DNA of 64,000 nucleotides from Chromera velia (GCA_018398765.1 JAHBMJ010001229.1:51503-115502); one strand, 5' to 3'. Shown: positions 11,815 through 26,063, counted from the first letter of the stretch. The notes: generated by a model not told the origin, from the letters alone. Translations and numbers: made by a program.

Positions 11815-13069
11815 TTTTTCTTGATCTGCATTCTCATCTTTGCTTCAGTCTGTGTGCCACCCTCTAGGCCTGCATGCCTGTCTGAATGCCTGTTGAACCC
11901 GGCCTGCGTGTTCAACTCCAAGCCTACCAGGAGATGCATCAGGAACCCCTGCGTCAGACCACACTCGCTTGGAGACGGGTTCGTATGCGAGGACCTGCGT
12001 GAGGAAGGGCGGTTGATTCAGAGTGTGAATTCAACTTGACTTTAGAAGGAAGAGAGACGGAAAGGAAGGGGGTGGGGAATAACGGACAAGCGTTTGGAAT
12101 ATCAACAAAGAGAAGTGAGTCGAAGAGAGAGTCACGGGAATGCTCGGACAGAAAAACAGGCAAAATGTGTCTATGGTTTGTACAGCCTGAGGGATAACGA
12201 GCAAGCAGTCCAAATACACAAATCAGACCCGCCTCAGTCCACACCGAACAGATTCGCATGCTACAACCATGCAAGATCACAAGGCCTTGCCAATGCAAAT
12301 CTTGCGGACCCTTTGCTTCCTCCAGACACGACAAGGAAGGGAGGCGAAAAAGTGAGACAAAAAAACCCTCTGTTTCATCGTCCCTCTCGCTGTTTATCCC
12401 TTTTTTTTACGCACCTGCAATTTCTTCAGCTTGGTGTATGACCATGTTGCGGTCGGGATCAAGGTGATGGACTCCGGCAACTTAGACCCAACCTGCACGA
12501 TCGCATTCATGCACGCAGGTCAATTCTTCGCTCGGCCTTAGAGAAAGCAAGGCAGTCGGGAGGTCAAAATGCGCTAGAGATCGCCCGGCTTTCCTAGTTG
12601 TGTTGACCATTCAAACACTCGATCGGTTAGGAACTGTGGAGCGAAGAAAAAAAAAGCTTCGCTGCGAATTTGAGACAGTCAGCAAAGACAGAGAGAGAGT
12701 TTGAGTCTGCGAGGCAAAGTACATACGGCCTTGAAAACCCGAAACCAAATAAAACAACAGCCCCCTCCAGATCGTTAAAGTGCAAATCGCCAGCGTGACA
12801 GCGGACAGACAGACAAAGAAATACCTGCATGGTTCTTACACACAGACCGAAAGGCAGACACGTACCCTCTCTTTCTGCGTTCATCCCTCTCTCCCTTTGT
12901 CTGACCATTTGACGTCGTTTCGGGTCGGTCTGTCTCGCCACAGAGAGGTAAAGCTTGACGCTGTGCTCCTGCACACGCACATGCAAGCATGACGGGCAGG
13001 TATGAAATGAACAGAAGGGGGGTGCGTCAGCATCGGCATTTCTTTTTTACTTTTTTCTGCTCTCTCTGC

Positions 13070-13128
<59 letters not shown>

Positions 13129-13853
13129 ACGCCCACACACAGAGCTGTCACTCCAGCAAGCATACAAACCCAAGCCCTACCTGTGCGTTCTCCTCAAGTT
13201 TGTCCTCAATCTTCCACTCCATAAGGGATTTGACGAAGCTGCAAGCAACGTTCGTTTGCATATCCATGCATGCATAAGAGTAAAACAAAAGAAGATAAAG
13301 TCTCTGCCTAGCAGACAGGGTTTCCGATCTGCCTGCCATCTATTCACATTCTCCTCCTCACCGCGCTGCTGTGGTTGATGAGTTTTGTTCGATTTGGGAG
13401 AACACGTTTCGTTTCGAATAATCTTTCTTCGATATACGTGCGGAGAAAGATTCAAAGCATGCGCTGGTAGTGGTGTCGTTTTTCTTTTCTGTTTGGCTTT
13501 CTTTACTGCTTACTTTTTCAGTTGTCTCTGTCTCCCCTCTGTCTCCATGGCATAATCCTTTTGCCGTTCAACAAGAGCATTCCAGAGGGCCGAAGAAGAG
13601 GAGCCACTCCCAGAAGAGCTGCCCCCCCCCGAGGATCCCTGGCTGTTGTTGGGGGCCTGGTCTGCGTCGGGCTGCGGATCGAAGTCCGAGAGAGATTGCA
13701 AAAGGACCAGCAGGGAGGAAGTCTATCAGAGGAGCGAATGTGTTGCGGGCAATCAGAACAGACAGAGGGATGCGCTGATAGTGTTCCTCCCTTGAAATGA
13801 ACTTCGCAGACAGAGACACCAGGGCATAATCGCCCTCTGAGTTGACTATGGTT
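10117..13853 (-). other. Exon group: C-terminal region of the giant gene
   Basis: Exons in order: 13853-~13708 (TIVNSEGDYALVSLSAKF), 13671-13514 (Ser/Gly-rich, then charged helix), 13238-13181 (FVKSLMEWKIEDKLEENAQ), 12968-12906 (EHSVKLYLSVARQ), 12492-12415 (LPESITLIPTATWSYTKLKK), 11994-11928, 11495-11341 (Ser run, then LNFTFTATPRGGWDVE), 11154-11093 and the last exon 10183-10117 ending NLDKLQAQRV. From 13671 onward every exon pair joins in phase. The beta-rich FTFTATPRGGWDVE followed by a helical end recalls the RasGAP_C domain at the end of IQGAPs, but similarity is weak by eye. The link between 13853-13708 and its neighbours is not in phase as drawn. Confidence 0.6.
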
Positions 13854-14228
13854 CTAATCAGAATGAAAAGGAGGCCAAAACCAAATCAGTTGAGGGAAAC
13901 CAGAATGTTCCTGCACAATTGAAGCATTCAGTCCTGACTGCCCGACCCACCGGAGAAAGAAGTTGCAGATACTCATACTGGCTTTTTCTGTTCGCAACTG
14001 CCTGCATCCACAAGACCGTTCATGTCATGAATAAAAAGACCATCCATTCACTTATTCACTCATCAATGATCATTCTGGGAGACCTCAGAGAGAGATCCTG
14101 TCTGCCTTGACGTTTTTCTGTGAGAAACCTCACGCCAAGTGATTATTCAAGTAATTCAGGAACGTGTGCCAAAACAACTTTCCCCACATCTGATTATTCT
14201 TCCGAATCAATATTCATTCTCATCAAGG

Positions 14229-14271
<43 letters not shown>

Positions 14272-17200
14272 CTGAAAGACCTATCTATCCAGAACAGACG
14301 GACGGACAGACGAACGGACGGACCTGAAGGCACCAATGGACGAATTCGTCTGACGGGGATTCGCTCTGCATACATCATGAACGAAAATCGAGTGCACGAG
14401 AATGAATCTCAAAGAATTGACAGGGAAAGTAGGCAGCGTAGGAGAGAGGGCTGAAGCACAATGCTCATGAACCAAGCCTTGCGTTTGTTACTTTCCAATT
14501 TTCAGCCCTGCTTTGACAACTTGTCCACTGATATTCTTTTCCTTTTTTCTTCTGCAAATCTGTTCCAGTGGGGCTTAAAGAAGATTCTTTTGCGAGTGGG
14601 TTACGTCCTGTAACCAGAAAGGTGGCAGACAGGCGCGTCTCTATTGTTTGTTTCCCCTTTCTTTCAGGTGTTTCCAATCAAGGATCTATGGATTGACCGG
14701 TGCATGGATAGACACTGTTTTGTCCTTTGAAAGCTCCGCAAGAGAGCAAAGAAAAAGGAACGGGAGCAACAAAGGAACCGTGCATCCATCCATCGGCACC
14801 TTCACGGACCGATCGCAGTTTCCGAATGCACAGCTCGATTTTCTGCAGACGGGCAAATTCCACCTCTTTCCGAGTGCCTGCGTGGAGGGAGAGCTCAAAG
14901 AGTCACTTTATCGATTGATTCAAACAACAACAGCAACAGCACGCCTGATCAATAAAGAACAAGACTGCCACGTGATTCCGACAAGAACAACTGTCCCACA
15001 TGTCAGTAAAGCCGTCTCGTCTGTCCCCTCCCGAGGGAGTGCACCAACCTACTGACCCTGAGCATTCAAGGCCCTGTTCGCGAGGTTTCTTTCGTCCTTG
15101 TCGCTCAACGCACTCCTGGAGGGAGGGAGGGAAGCAGACAAACACATGCGGGTAGCAGAAGAGGGATGGATGCAAGTTGTTTGACGCCATTTAATGTTCC
15201 ACCTGAATGTTTTACTTTCAATAATCCCGTCAACAACCCACTTGGGCCAAACATTGCCTCGTTTGCTTTAGCATTCATCCAAGGTAGGACCAGCCTCAAA
15301 CAAAGCAGACGGACCGAATTTCCTGCGCCATCCCTTGGAAAGTCGGGGACTTGATGTTGACTGAAATTTTGGCCATCAGGAGCTGCAGTTCCTGTGCTGC
15401 CAGTTTGAGCTCGTCGAAGTTTTTTCGTTTTTGGACGTTTTGGTCCTCCAGAGCTTCGGCCAGCGAGAGGTCCAGAACCTGGATCGGGTCCGGACTCCCC
15501 GGGTCCTGCATGCATGGAGATACGAAGTCAGGGAGAGCTAGGCTTTGTGTTTGTGGTGAAAAATATGCCATGGAGAGAAGTACGTGGGCAGTGAAGAGAA
15601 ATCAATTGGGACTATCAACAAAGGGAGAAATCACGGTCGTACCAGGATCCTGACAGGCCATCTGTCAGAGGACCAGAAATCCTGAGAGAAGCTGTCTTCC
15701 TCTCATGCATGGAAGCATCCTTGTGAGGTTCAGGGCCAAATGAATTTGATCATGCATGCAGGCTAAGGAGAAGTTCTGTCCCGTGCCGCCATGAAGTCCC
15801 GCACAGAGAGAATCATTCGGGAAATTCTGTATATGGATCTGTATATGTGTATGTGTGTGCAATTTGAACCAGCCGTCGACTCACCAGCATGTTCACATGA
15901 GTAGAGACCAAACAGGGGGGGCACCCGGCCCCGCAAAGATGACAAAAGACCAGACGGGATCTGCCACAGATGCATGGACAGATGGCGACATTCATTGGGG
16001 ATCAAGAACAGAGAATCAGTCGGTCCTCTTATACACAATACATACACAATACACGCAAAAGCAGAAGAAAAAAGAAATTAAACGGGCCGGACACAAGAAA
16101 GCCAAAAAAACAAATTGTAATGTGAAGACAAGATAATGCAAATGAAAATACGGAAGGTAGAATGCGATGCAAACAATCCAACGCAAGTCTGGATGTGAAG
16201 AGCAAAGTGCGCTTGTTCAATTTCATGTTTTGCCAAATTTGCTGCTGCCAATTTTCTCATTTCCTCCTTATTGCCTGACCGACTAACTAATTGACTAGCT
16301 GATTGACTGACTGACTGACTGACTGACTGACTGACTGACGGACTAACTGACTGACTGACTCTCCGTTCTGCAAAAACTTCTCGTCCAGTTCATACACCCT
16401 CGTGGTCTTTTCCCAATTCGCCTCCAGGAGCTTCTCTTCGAATATCTCCGGAGCGCGCCTCCCTCCTCGAATCTTGTGGACCTGCAACGAGAAGAGAAGA
16501 GAAGAGAAGAGAAGAGAGGGGAACGATTCACCGAAGAACAAAAGTCAACCATGGAATAGAACAACAGTGTAGTTTCACAAGAATGTGTGAAGCCTGCATA
16601 TGTCTACTGGATGGCATTGACCACCTACTGAACCCTGTGCTTCCCACACCAAGCACAAAGAATTGACACAAGCAAACGCGACCCCACCGAGACGTTTCTG
16701 AGAGACGTCCTTGCCGGAATGACAATACTTCTTCTGAACCCTTCTGTCCCTCAGGCGTTCAGCTCTCTATTCATTCTCCTGCATATCTGCAAGAAGAAAG
16801 GAATTCTACCCCCCTCTTTCTGTCATCCTATTCGTGCCTCTTCTGGTCCTGTTATCTGATATTCGACTCTTGTCTTGCGCCTGCATGGATTGAACAATTA
16901 ACTGACAATTTCGCACAACCTGTCATCCGAACTTGTGCGCAGTTTGTCCTCAAACTTGCTCAGCAGGTTCACCAGCCCTGCAGTAGGTGTAGCCGAGGCA
17001 GTGAACGGGGCACGAAGAAGAGTGAGAGAGAATAGAACAGGGCGTCGGGGACCAGAGAGTCCAAATTTTGTTGCTTAGCACAGATTTGTTCAAAGGAGGC
17101 AATGTTCCACTGGAAGACAGAGAGAAAAAGTCAGAAAAGAAAGTCCATCTGTCTGAAAGCTTTTGCGTTTTTCATGTCTTAATTTTCTTTCCCATCTCCT

Positions 17201-19771
17201 CTCCTTCTCCGTGTTGCTGAGGGTCCCTCGGCCTCCTCTCCCTGTGGGTCCCCACCAAAATCCACGGAGCTGACTTGCAAGCTGATCAGTCCTCACAGCA
17301 GCATAACAAGCCGACGTCTCCATATGAGTGATGTAGAGGTCTGCCGTCAGCTGCAGTAGTGTAAAGAGGGTTCATCAGCACTTTGCGGGGGAAGTGCATC
17401 TTTCATGAGGAAAACTCAACAGAGGAAAGATCACTTGATGAAAACCGCACAAACATGCATACAATCCCAAATTGTGAAGGAGAAAGACTATGCAAAAGCA
17501 ACGAGAAGAAGTTCAGAGTGGAAGGAGAAGAATGAGACAGGAGACAGAAGAATGAATCCAGGCAAGAACAGAACACTTGATTAGAGAGGGAGAGAGGGGG
17601 AGAGAGAGAGACCGACCAAGGAAGGTATGCTGAAGTCCTCTGCCTTGGTGAACTCGACGGCCAGATTCGTCAAACCGTGACGGCTCTCCTGCAACCATCC
17701 ATCCATCCATCCATCATTCAGACAAACACACACACACACACACAAACGCTTTGTGAAGCTGTGGAGCTGTACGCCAAGAGACAAAGGAAGCAGACGCATG
17801 TCCGATGAAATGTGAAAATGCTGATTTTGAAAATCCCAACTTTTCTGAAGGCAGCTCTCTAGTGTCGATTTTTGTCACCCACTCTCGAAAAAAACGCAAA
17901 AGGAAAACGAGGCCGTCTCTATTGAATCACAGATTATGTTTAGCATGGGGAGACGGGAGGCTTACACTGGAAAAAAATTCATTGCTGCATGTTGAAATTT
18001 CATTGCCTTCTTGTCCTCTGAGTCGATCGTGGAATGAAAAGTTGCAGGGCAAGTCAGGACCAGAGAGAGAGAGAGAGAGAAAGCATGCGGGGAAAATAAG
18101 TGAGCGATAGGAGACTGACTTCAAAAACTTTGTGCAGCTTTGCCTTTTCATGCAGCGCTGTTTCCCTTCCTACCGTGCCTCTTCCCCCCGTCTCCCCCTC
18201 GAGTGACGACGCTCTGCTGTCTGGATTGCACAGCTCTCTCAGGAAGAAGTGGAGGCCCTTCAAAGTGGATTTCGTCTCCGGAGCTGCAGAAAGTGAAGCA
18301 GGGAAATGTATTTCAATCGGCATTTTGGATGCACATGGAGCCGAAGATGTGCTCTTTCTGCTCTACAGCAGAATTCAAGTATTGAAGGCAATGAGTCGTA
18401 GCGAGATGGGCTTCCTAGATCAGTAGAGAAACGGCATCTGTTTTCGGCGATCTTGCCATAATATGTTCGAGGAAAGGAAGGAGACGGAAACTTTCAACCG
18501 ATAAAACAGAATGCACATCAAATGAGCGCAAAGGGTCCTTTTTAGAAAACAAGAGAATGACTCATGGACTCATTGGCCTGCTCACAAACTCACTGACGCA
18601 TGAACATGATTCGTTGATCTGCCCCCTGTCATCTTTTTACCGTCGACTGACTGACTGACTGACTGAGTGTTGCCGCCTTCTTCATTGCCTTCTCACACAA
18701 CGGAACCAGAATACCCTGTGTAGCAGACATCAATATCACAAACGAGGGGAAGAAATAAAACAATGATGCATCAAGGGGCCAAAAGCACAATCGAGTCAAA
18801 GAGCTTTCTCTTTGCCTCTACCAATTTCAACCCAGATACGTCATCATCCAAACTCTCCGCTCACGCAGAAACTCACTGAAGGCAAAGTCGGAGCCTTTCG
18901 GGGCAAGAAGGAAGGTCGACACGCACGTTCATTCAGTCGCTTTTGCGGAGAAATTTGGACGCACAAATGTTTTGTCCACACTCGGTGTTTGCTGCCATTT
19001 CCCCTTCTGGCTCACTCCATTTCACCATCACTTTGCCTTTGAGAGAAGATGCTGCAGACACACTCCCCCTAGCTGCTCTCGTGAAGTTTTGCTTCCGGCG
19101 ACCAACCGCGCAGAAAAGACGCATCAACGGCTCCTGTCCTCGTGCGTCCTCGTCTTCTATCTGCAGGGAGGGCAGGGCATTGACAGAAATACAGCGCTGC
19201 ATCCAATGCACATGCTCCTCCACCCACACGTGCTCCCCCACTCTTTTCCTACTTTCCCTCTGCCTTTGCGTGTCAGCTGGGCGAACGAAAGACCGTCTTG
19301 CCCTGTCTGACAAACAAGTACTCTTATCGGCCTGCTGTCCCAAAGACAGACCGACCTGTTGCTCGTCGTGCATGGGTGTGAAGTCGCGTTTGATGATGTC
19401 CGCCCTCATCCGTGCCAGGAGGTGTCTGCATCCAGAAATGAAGAGGGGAGAGAACAAGGAAGAAAATTGGATCGAGACTTGTTTTACTTCATGTATGGCA
19501 TGTTCAAACAATCAATAAGAGTGTGATTGGTACATATGACGCACGAAACACGAGTCGTGGATATGCATTCCACCAGGTAAGCGCGACCTAAATGTTTTTG
19601 ACTCTTTTGCGCGGCTTTCTTCGACAAGAGAAAGAAAACAAGGGCAAAATGACTGGAGTGAAGAGCAGGGAGATCAACTTGATTTAGGGTCTCAACGATT
19701 CATTCTAATACAGTTTGGGCTCGAGGACAGGTTAATTGTTTTCAGACAAATGAAGAGAGATCGAGAGACAA

Positions 19772-19805
<34 letters not shown>

Positions 19806-21741
19806 TGACTTAATGGAGCCACTCAGCGGCAGGTTGCGCGTAATGACAAACAGAAATTTCTGCAACATAAGAAACAGCAAGACGGACAGAACGCCCATCG
19901 GATTTGTGCCACAAATCACCAGATACTCACTGCTTTTTTCAACCATGGTGATTGAGTCTCTCAGGCTTTTCTGTTCCATGCTTACAGAGACCAAAGATAA
20001 GATCGGCACAGAAAGCCGAGCCTCCATGTCCCTTTTCTGCGCTCTTACTTGTGTGCCTGCTGAAATTTTGATCGGACTCAGATCATGACCACATGTACGG
20101 TCTCGACACTTTCTAAAACTTCACCAATCGATCACATTCATGAAGTCAGCTAGAGTCCAGACAGACCTGCACAAACGCCCGAACGTCATCGAGAGACCCC
20201 ATGTCAACTGGCGAGGCCTCCAACCGGAGAAGGAGGAGGCTGCACTCATGCAGTCATGCAGAATGGCAAAAACATTAGGCCAAACTCGAGTGACTGTCCC
20301 ACTCTTTCATCATTCTTCACCCCACAAGACTTGTTACTGCATGGACTCATCGGTCGAGCAGGCTCTTTGTCTGACTGATTGCCCCTAGGTCCCAACCTTT
20401 CAGAAATTCACAACCGGCGTCAGAGTGACAACGGCACGCAAACCAGCAAGACAGACATTCCAGCAAGTACAAGAGACGGTGAAGCAAACGGCGCCAGAAG
20501 CTTTAATCTTTGCGTCAGAAAGAGAGAGTCCGTACATGTGTCTGAGCACACAATTTACGTTCCTTTTCCTTATCCTTTCCTCTCCGCCTGAACTGGCGGC
20601 CCTCCTCTCCGCACACGCGCGGTGAATCAGGCAGGTGTCTTTTTCTTCTCGTGGTTCCTTTCCAGTTGGGTCGCACTTGCATAGAGCGTAAAATGTCTCC
20701 ACGTTCTCACACCAGGCCACAGACAGCACTAAGCTTCTTGCATACATGCAGAAAAGGCAGGGATGCATGGGAGCTTTCCTGGCTGACTTGACCCAATCCA
20801 TCATGTGGTTGATCTCAAATTTCTCTGCCTGGCCCTGCGTTTCGTCCCTCCCCTCCTTCTTCTGAATTCTGTGCGGAGACAAAAGACGAAAGAATTTAAA
20901 GTCAACGAAGGAGAAAAGGAAAGCGAAACAGAATTCACTGGAGTAGAGGAGCAGCGACAAGTAGCAGTACAGACATGAATGTACAGGTAGAGAATGTCAC
21001 AATGGGTTTGCATTCCCTTCCTTCATTCAGGGTCGCTTTTTCTTTCTTCGTTGCTTTTCTGGGATTGGCGCTTCGTCTCCTCTTCTTCTGTCCTCTCATC
21101 AATAGGAACGTTTTCATACCGATCAACGCTAGATAGACTACTTACCCTTTTCCCTTGGAAGACGTCTCTTTGTGCGAGAAAGGAGAACGCAGATAAAAAA
21201 AATCGGGTTGCGACAACAATGACTGAATACCTGTCCGCTTGGCTGAGCTCAGGAAAGATTTCATCCAATGTTGCGTTTTTCCTGCCACATGCAGGTCTTT
21301 GAGTTGGTTCTCCTCTTTTGCTTCTCCCTGCCTGTGCTTATGTATTTGGGTGGGTTACTCACTGATCTGTAATCTTCTCTGCTCTCTGCTTGTTGAGCTG
21401 CACCCTGTCTTTCCACTTGTCTTCGGAGGTCTCCATGTCCAGCTGCAAGGGTCATGCATGCAGCCGCTCGCACATAGGGCATTGAATTTGATTGTGAAAA
21501 AGGGGTTGATTGTCTTCTCCATTCTGTCTCTTGTTGACCTTTACGTTGCCGAACATCAATTCCCCCAGCTGCCAAAGGAGCTGATGATCCTTCCTGCCGT
21601 TTGATCCAGTCATTCACGATTGTATCATCTTTCTAGGCGACTAACTGTCGGTCTGTCTCCCTTGTGTTGGTGTGGATGCAGGAGGGGAAGGAGCCAGCTG
21701 AAGAGTCAAGTTTGCTTCCTCTTCTGTTACCAGCTGCCCCG

Positions 21742-21777
<36 letters not shown>

Positions 21778-24700
21778 CCCGACAGACATGCAGACAGACC
21801 TTCTGGAGGGACCTTCTGACGAGGGCTTGCAGCGCCTCCACGGCCAGGGAGGGACGCTCGCAGTCGCTCCCGGCGCCTGCAGGCAGGGAGGGCGGGGGGC
21901 GATGGACAGACGTGACGCGAGAGTTAAGTGACGAATACACTGAATTCGGCAGAGAACTGAATTCAGAGAGAGAAAGAAAGAAAGAAAGAAAGAAAATGGA
22001 CCCAGGGAGAAAGAGAAGGAAACACAAACCCAAGCAGACTCTTCCAGAGCGAGACAACATTCACCGGAGGGTGAGACTGTGAAGGGGTATGTCAAAGAAA
22101 TGATGTGCACTCGTTGAATAGCCCCACACAACCAGGCACAAAGTCCCGAATACTCGTCCGCTTGTCGGAATAGAGAGACAAGGGGGACAGGTCGAAGACC
22201 GAAACAAAGAGCAAGCAAGAGAAAGCGAATTCTGACGATCGACGAACGAACGGACATGCAGGCACGAAGAGGTCGAGATCGGACCGGACGATCTCGGTCT
22301 CATACGCACAGAGGCCCAAAACGATCGCGATGAAGCTGCACGTGAATCAGATCAATGGAGTGAGAAACGCGAGAGAAGAAAATACGGAGAACGGTGCACA
22401 GCAGGACACGGAAGTGCGGAAGCTCTAAAGGGACACAGACGGAAACCTGAGATGTTTTTAATATCTTCCCGAGGCGGCAGGTGAGCAGCAACAATCAAGA
22501 CAAGGCCTTCCTCTGTTTCCTTTCTAGTGTGTCCAGACCCCAAAGCAGAACTTCGATACCCTGTCTGCACTCCTATCTCTCAATGAGCATATTTGCGTCC
22601 CTGCCCGCCTCTCTCTGCGGCCTGCAAGCTCACCGATGCTCCAACCGTTGTCTGTGCGGATCTGAGTGCGTCTGCGTGAATCATTTGCAGAAGAAGGGGG
22701 GGCAGATAAAAGAGAAACAGAATTTGCGGGAAGGATGCATGGAGAAAGCAAGCTTCTTCCAGAACGATTGATTTGAGGGCTCTTTTCAGTCGCCCCGGAG
22801 AAAAGGAGCAAAGAGGGCACAGGAAGGAGCTGAGAGAAGATACGAAACAGAAAAGCAGGGAATCGACAGAAAGGACGAAGCACAGAGCGCACTGTAGACA
22901 TTCAGACAGACAAACAGGCCGACGGACCGCCTCGAGCACGTGAAGGAAGGACTCCCTCTCCTTTTCCCTTTGTACGACTGCCTCTTCACTTGTGGGTCTC
23001 TCTGCCCAAAGCATGTACCCCAGGTTGATCAGATAGCAGGGTTGCAGACGCAGACAGACAATCAGGTCCTGGACGCACACATTGGGAGCGAATAAAGAGA
23101 AGGTGCAAGGCAGTCATCCGCACACGTCTTCGCTCATGTAGGGCAAAGTATCAGAGTGATCACACGAGGCTTTTTCTTTACGTTGCCGAAAGAGAGGACG
23201 GTGGGTTGAGAGGAAAAAACTATGTACACCACGCAAGTGTTCGATTTCTTGAAAAAAAAAAGGGGGGAAATGAAAACGAGCGCAAGTATGAAAATTCGTG
23301 ACGAAATGTGCATGCTACCGCTCAGATACGAAAGATAGGTTCGAAATGCAGAAAGAAGAGTGGTCCATTCTTTTGCAATGCAGGAAGGAATAAATTTTCC
23401 TCCCATTTCCTCAGGGAAGACGACAACAAAGCTCTCAGACGGACCCGGAACAAGTCGAATTGGGATGAGATTACGCGTGGCATTCGGATACTGCATGGGA
23501 GAGAAAAGGGGAGAAGAGAAAAGGAGAGAAGAGAGAAAGAGAAAACGTCAAAGGCTTTCCCGACAGACAGACGGACGCAGAAGATTAAACTGAGGGAAAA
23601 GAAGCAAAAATCGGCCTTCAACCGGGTCAGGGGGACAGACGATCCCTCAAGGGAAGCGGAATGATGCAAAGCAAATTGCATGCCTCACTCGACACACGCA
23701 CATGTGACAGGACCCCGTCAAAGATGTCCAGAAAACGCAAAAACTTCTCTCAGCACTCAGACACACATGTTTCCCTCCCTGTTTCTCATTCCCCCCCCCA
23801 CCCCCCCCAGACCGATCCCCCCACCTCTGCAGATCAGGAGTTGACTTCGAGTCGATGCTCTCGATCAAGGAGGCAACCTGCCAATTGACTGAACACTTCA
23901 GCCTCAACAGTTCGTCCCCGTTCTTTGGAACTGCAGACAGACAGAGAAGTAAGGCGTGATTGATTGAGAAGAGAAGCACGAAAGAGAACGAGAGACAAGG
24001 CAAGGAGTGTGACTTCCCCTGAGCTTTCAATCGACACGCAGCCACCTCGCACCCACAGCAATCAGCAAGAAGAACTGAGGGGGAAAAAAAGGGAGGGGGG
24101 GAAGGGGGCAGGGAGGGATGGGAAGGGAGGGAGAAAGAGAGTGCGACGCACCCTTGACCTCTTTGAGAAGTTTGTCGAAGGCCTCTCTCACTCTCTCTTG
24201 TTTTTTGGAAAGTGCGTGGGGTCTCTGATCTGCGGGTTCATCCTGCAACCGTGTGAGTAGACACAGTCAACTAAAAAACTGAAGACGCATAAACAGAGAG
24301 AGAAAGAAAAGACTGGCATAGGAAATGAAAAGATTCTTGTAATGAGGCGGCTGTCAGACTGACTGACTGACTGACTGACTGACTGACTCACTGGCTGACT
24401 GACTGACTGACTGACTGACTGACTGATTGACTGACTGACTGACTGAATGACTGACTGACTGACTCGCAGGATTCGTTGGAGTGCTGCAAGAGAGGGCCTC
24501 GCGAGGTCCAGAGAGGTGCTCACATCCCCCCCAATCCCCCCCTCCATTCCCTTCCTGTGGAGATCAGCTCCGTCGTCGGCCAGTGTAGGGTCATCAGCGA
24601 GGCGATTGAACGCGGAGACTGCGAATACGCAGGCGCACAGAAACGCATATAGAAGCAAAAGAACCGAGGGTGCTTCATGACTAGGGGGGTCATGTAAACG

Positions 24701-25372
24701 TGTGTTTGTGCCAAAAGAAGCACCCGATAAGACAAAGTATGGCATGGGATTTTGGTTGACTCAGAATACTCTTTGTCCTCTTCGAACCTCTATTCCTTTT
24801 TCCTGTCGTCTGCGACCCGACCAAAAGGATGAAACTTCCACTAGGCTGAGTTTCATTGGTAAAATAAGTCCTCACTTTGAACACAGCGAAATAGACCCCT
24901 TTATCTCAGTATAGGACATTCAAGCGGTTTTTCTTCATTTGACGACAAGCAACCGACCTTCCTTGAGCCCCGCTTCCAGATAGACAGGCTTCGGGATGCT
25001 CTTTACCTTCAAGGACGCTGAGCTAAGTGCTGCCGCAGAGGACCTCGAGGAGTTCGACTGGGACAACCCGAGACGGCCGCTCTCTGCGTGGCCCCATGCG
25101 TGGACGGGACGCATTGAGGGTCTGCAGGCAGGCAGATCGAGAGATGGGATCGGATTTTTTGGGTCTGATGAAGGAAGGAGGCAGACGTTGCAGCAATCAG
25201 AGGTCAGAGTGATCTAAGTCAGGGTGGAAAGGAGGCTTTACAAAGACGAGCAGAACCCAAAGAAAGCGAAGAATCAAAAACCCGCATATGTGAGCCGAAT
25301 GCGCGAGTTTGCGCGAAAGCAGATTCCCTAGCAATCCGCGACGGGAGAGTGACAGAGAGAGAGAGACAGAGG

Positions 25373-25409
<37 letters not shown>

Positions 25410-26032
25410 CTTACGGTTGGAGAAGAGCCAGAGAATGGGCGGCACCGCAGGACACCTGCATGGACAAAAGGCAAAGATACGGGTGTGCAAAGAATGACAG
25501 ACACAGGCAGAGTGGAGCATCTGGACGAGTGCATGTGTGTGTTTTTAATTCCGCCTTGCTTCTCCCTCCATCTTTTCCCGTCGTGGATTCGCCATTAGAG
25601 AGAGTTCTGCTATCCCTCTAATGAGGTCACCTATCTATCTCCTTGTGAGTATGTGAAAGAAAAGACGAACCAACCTGATCGATTTTGTGTCCGATCGTGA
25701 AAGCGGTAATCTGCATGATGCCATCCGACAAAGAGACGGAGAGGTGATGAAGCCTAAAAAAAAAGAAGACGAGAGGAAATGTAGTGATTGTGGAGGAGAG
25801 AGGAAATGGGGCAATCTCGTCAATAGGTATGGAGGTGGACAAACAGGCACCCGGGTAGGCAGACGGGGGGTCATGGAGTCAATCAAATATGCAGGTCAAT
25901 CCGTGTGCGTTTCTGACTGAGTGGCTGTCCGTCTGTGCATGTGTCTGACTGTCAGGAACGCAGAGATAGATGCGCTCTCCGTTGGGGATGTTCTTTCTTT
26001 CTTTCTTCCTTCCTTCCTTCCTTCCTTCCTTC

Positions 26033-26063
<31 letters not shown>

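Larger units (their letters stand above)
14806..24483 (-). other. Exon group: helical and RasGAP-like region of the giant gene
   Basis: Exons in order: 24483-24464, 24242-24152, 23930-23825, 23490-23445, 23068-22928, 22671-22634, 22335-22244, 21876-21800, 21442-21363, 21281-21231, 21167-21146, 20868-~20772, 19980-19931, 19425-19356, 19160-~19044, 18283-18120, 17688-17617, 17350-17266, 16977-16920, 16481-16360, 15960-15885, 15505-15315, 15115-15057, 14877-14806. The exon 23068-22928 begins DLIVCLRLQPCYLINLGYML, like the first RasGAP/IQGAP block (…P.YL..L…). Next come LEHRFIAIVLGLCAYETEIV, where IQGAPs have RLFKTAL. The exon 18283-18120 has GLHFFLRELCNPDSR, matching the conserved FLR..NP block, and is followed by GLTNLAVEF. 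Exon 15960-15885 is Cys-rich (CHLCGAGCPPC). The rest is charged helix. The RasGAP call is by motif and order only. Confidence 0.6.

Noticed and set aside
18933-19518. Long opposing frames (192 and 191 residues)
   Set aside because: Only the part 19160-~19044 on the minus strand fits the giant gene's exon chain (IEDEDARGQEPLMRLF). The rest is intron read-through.
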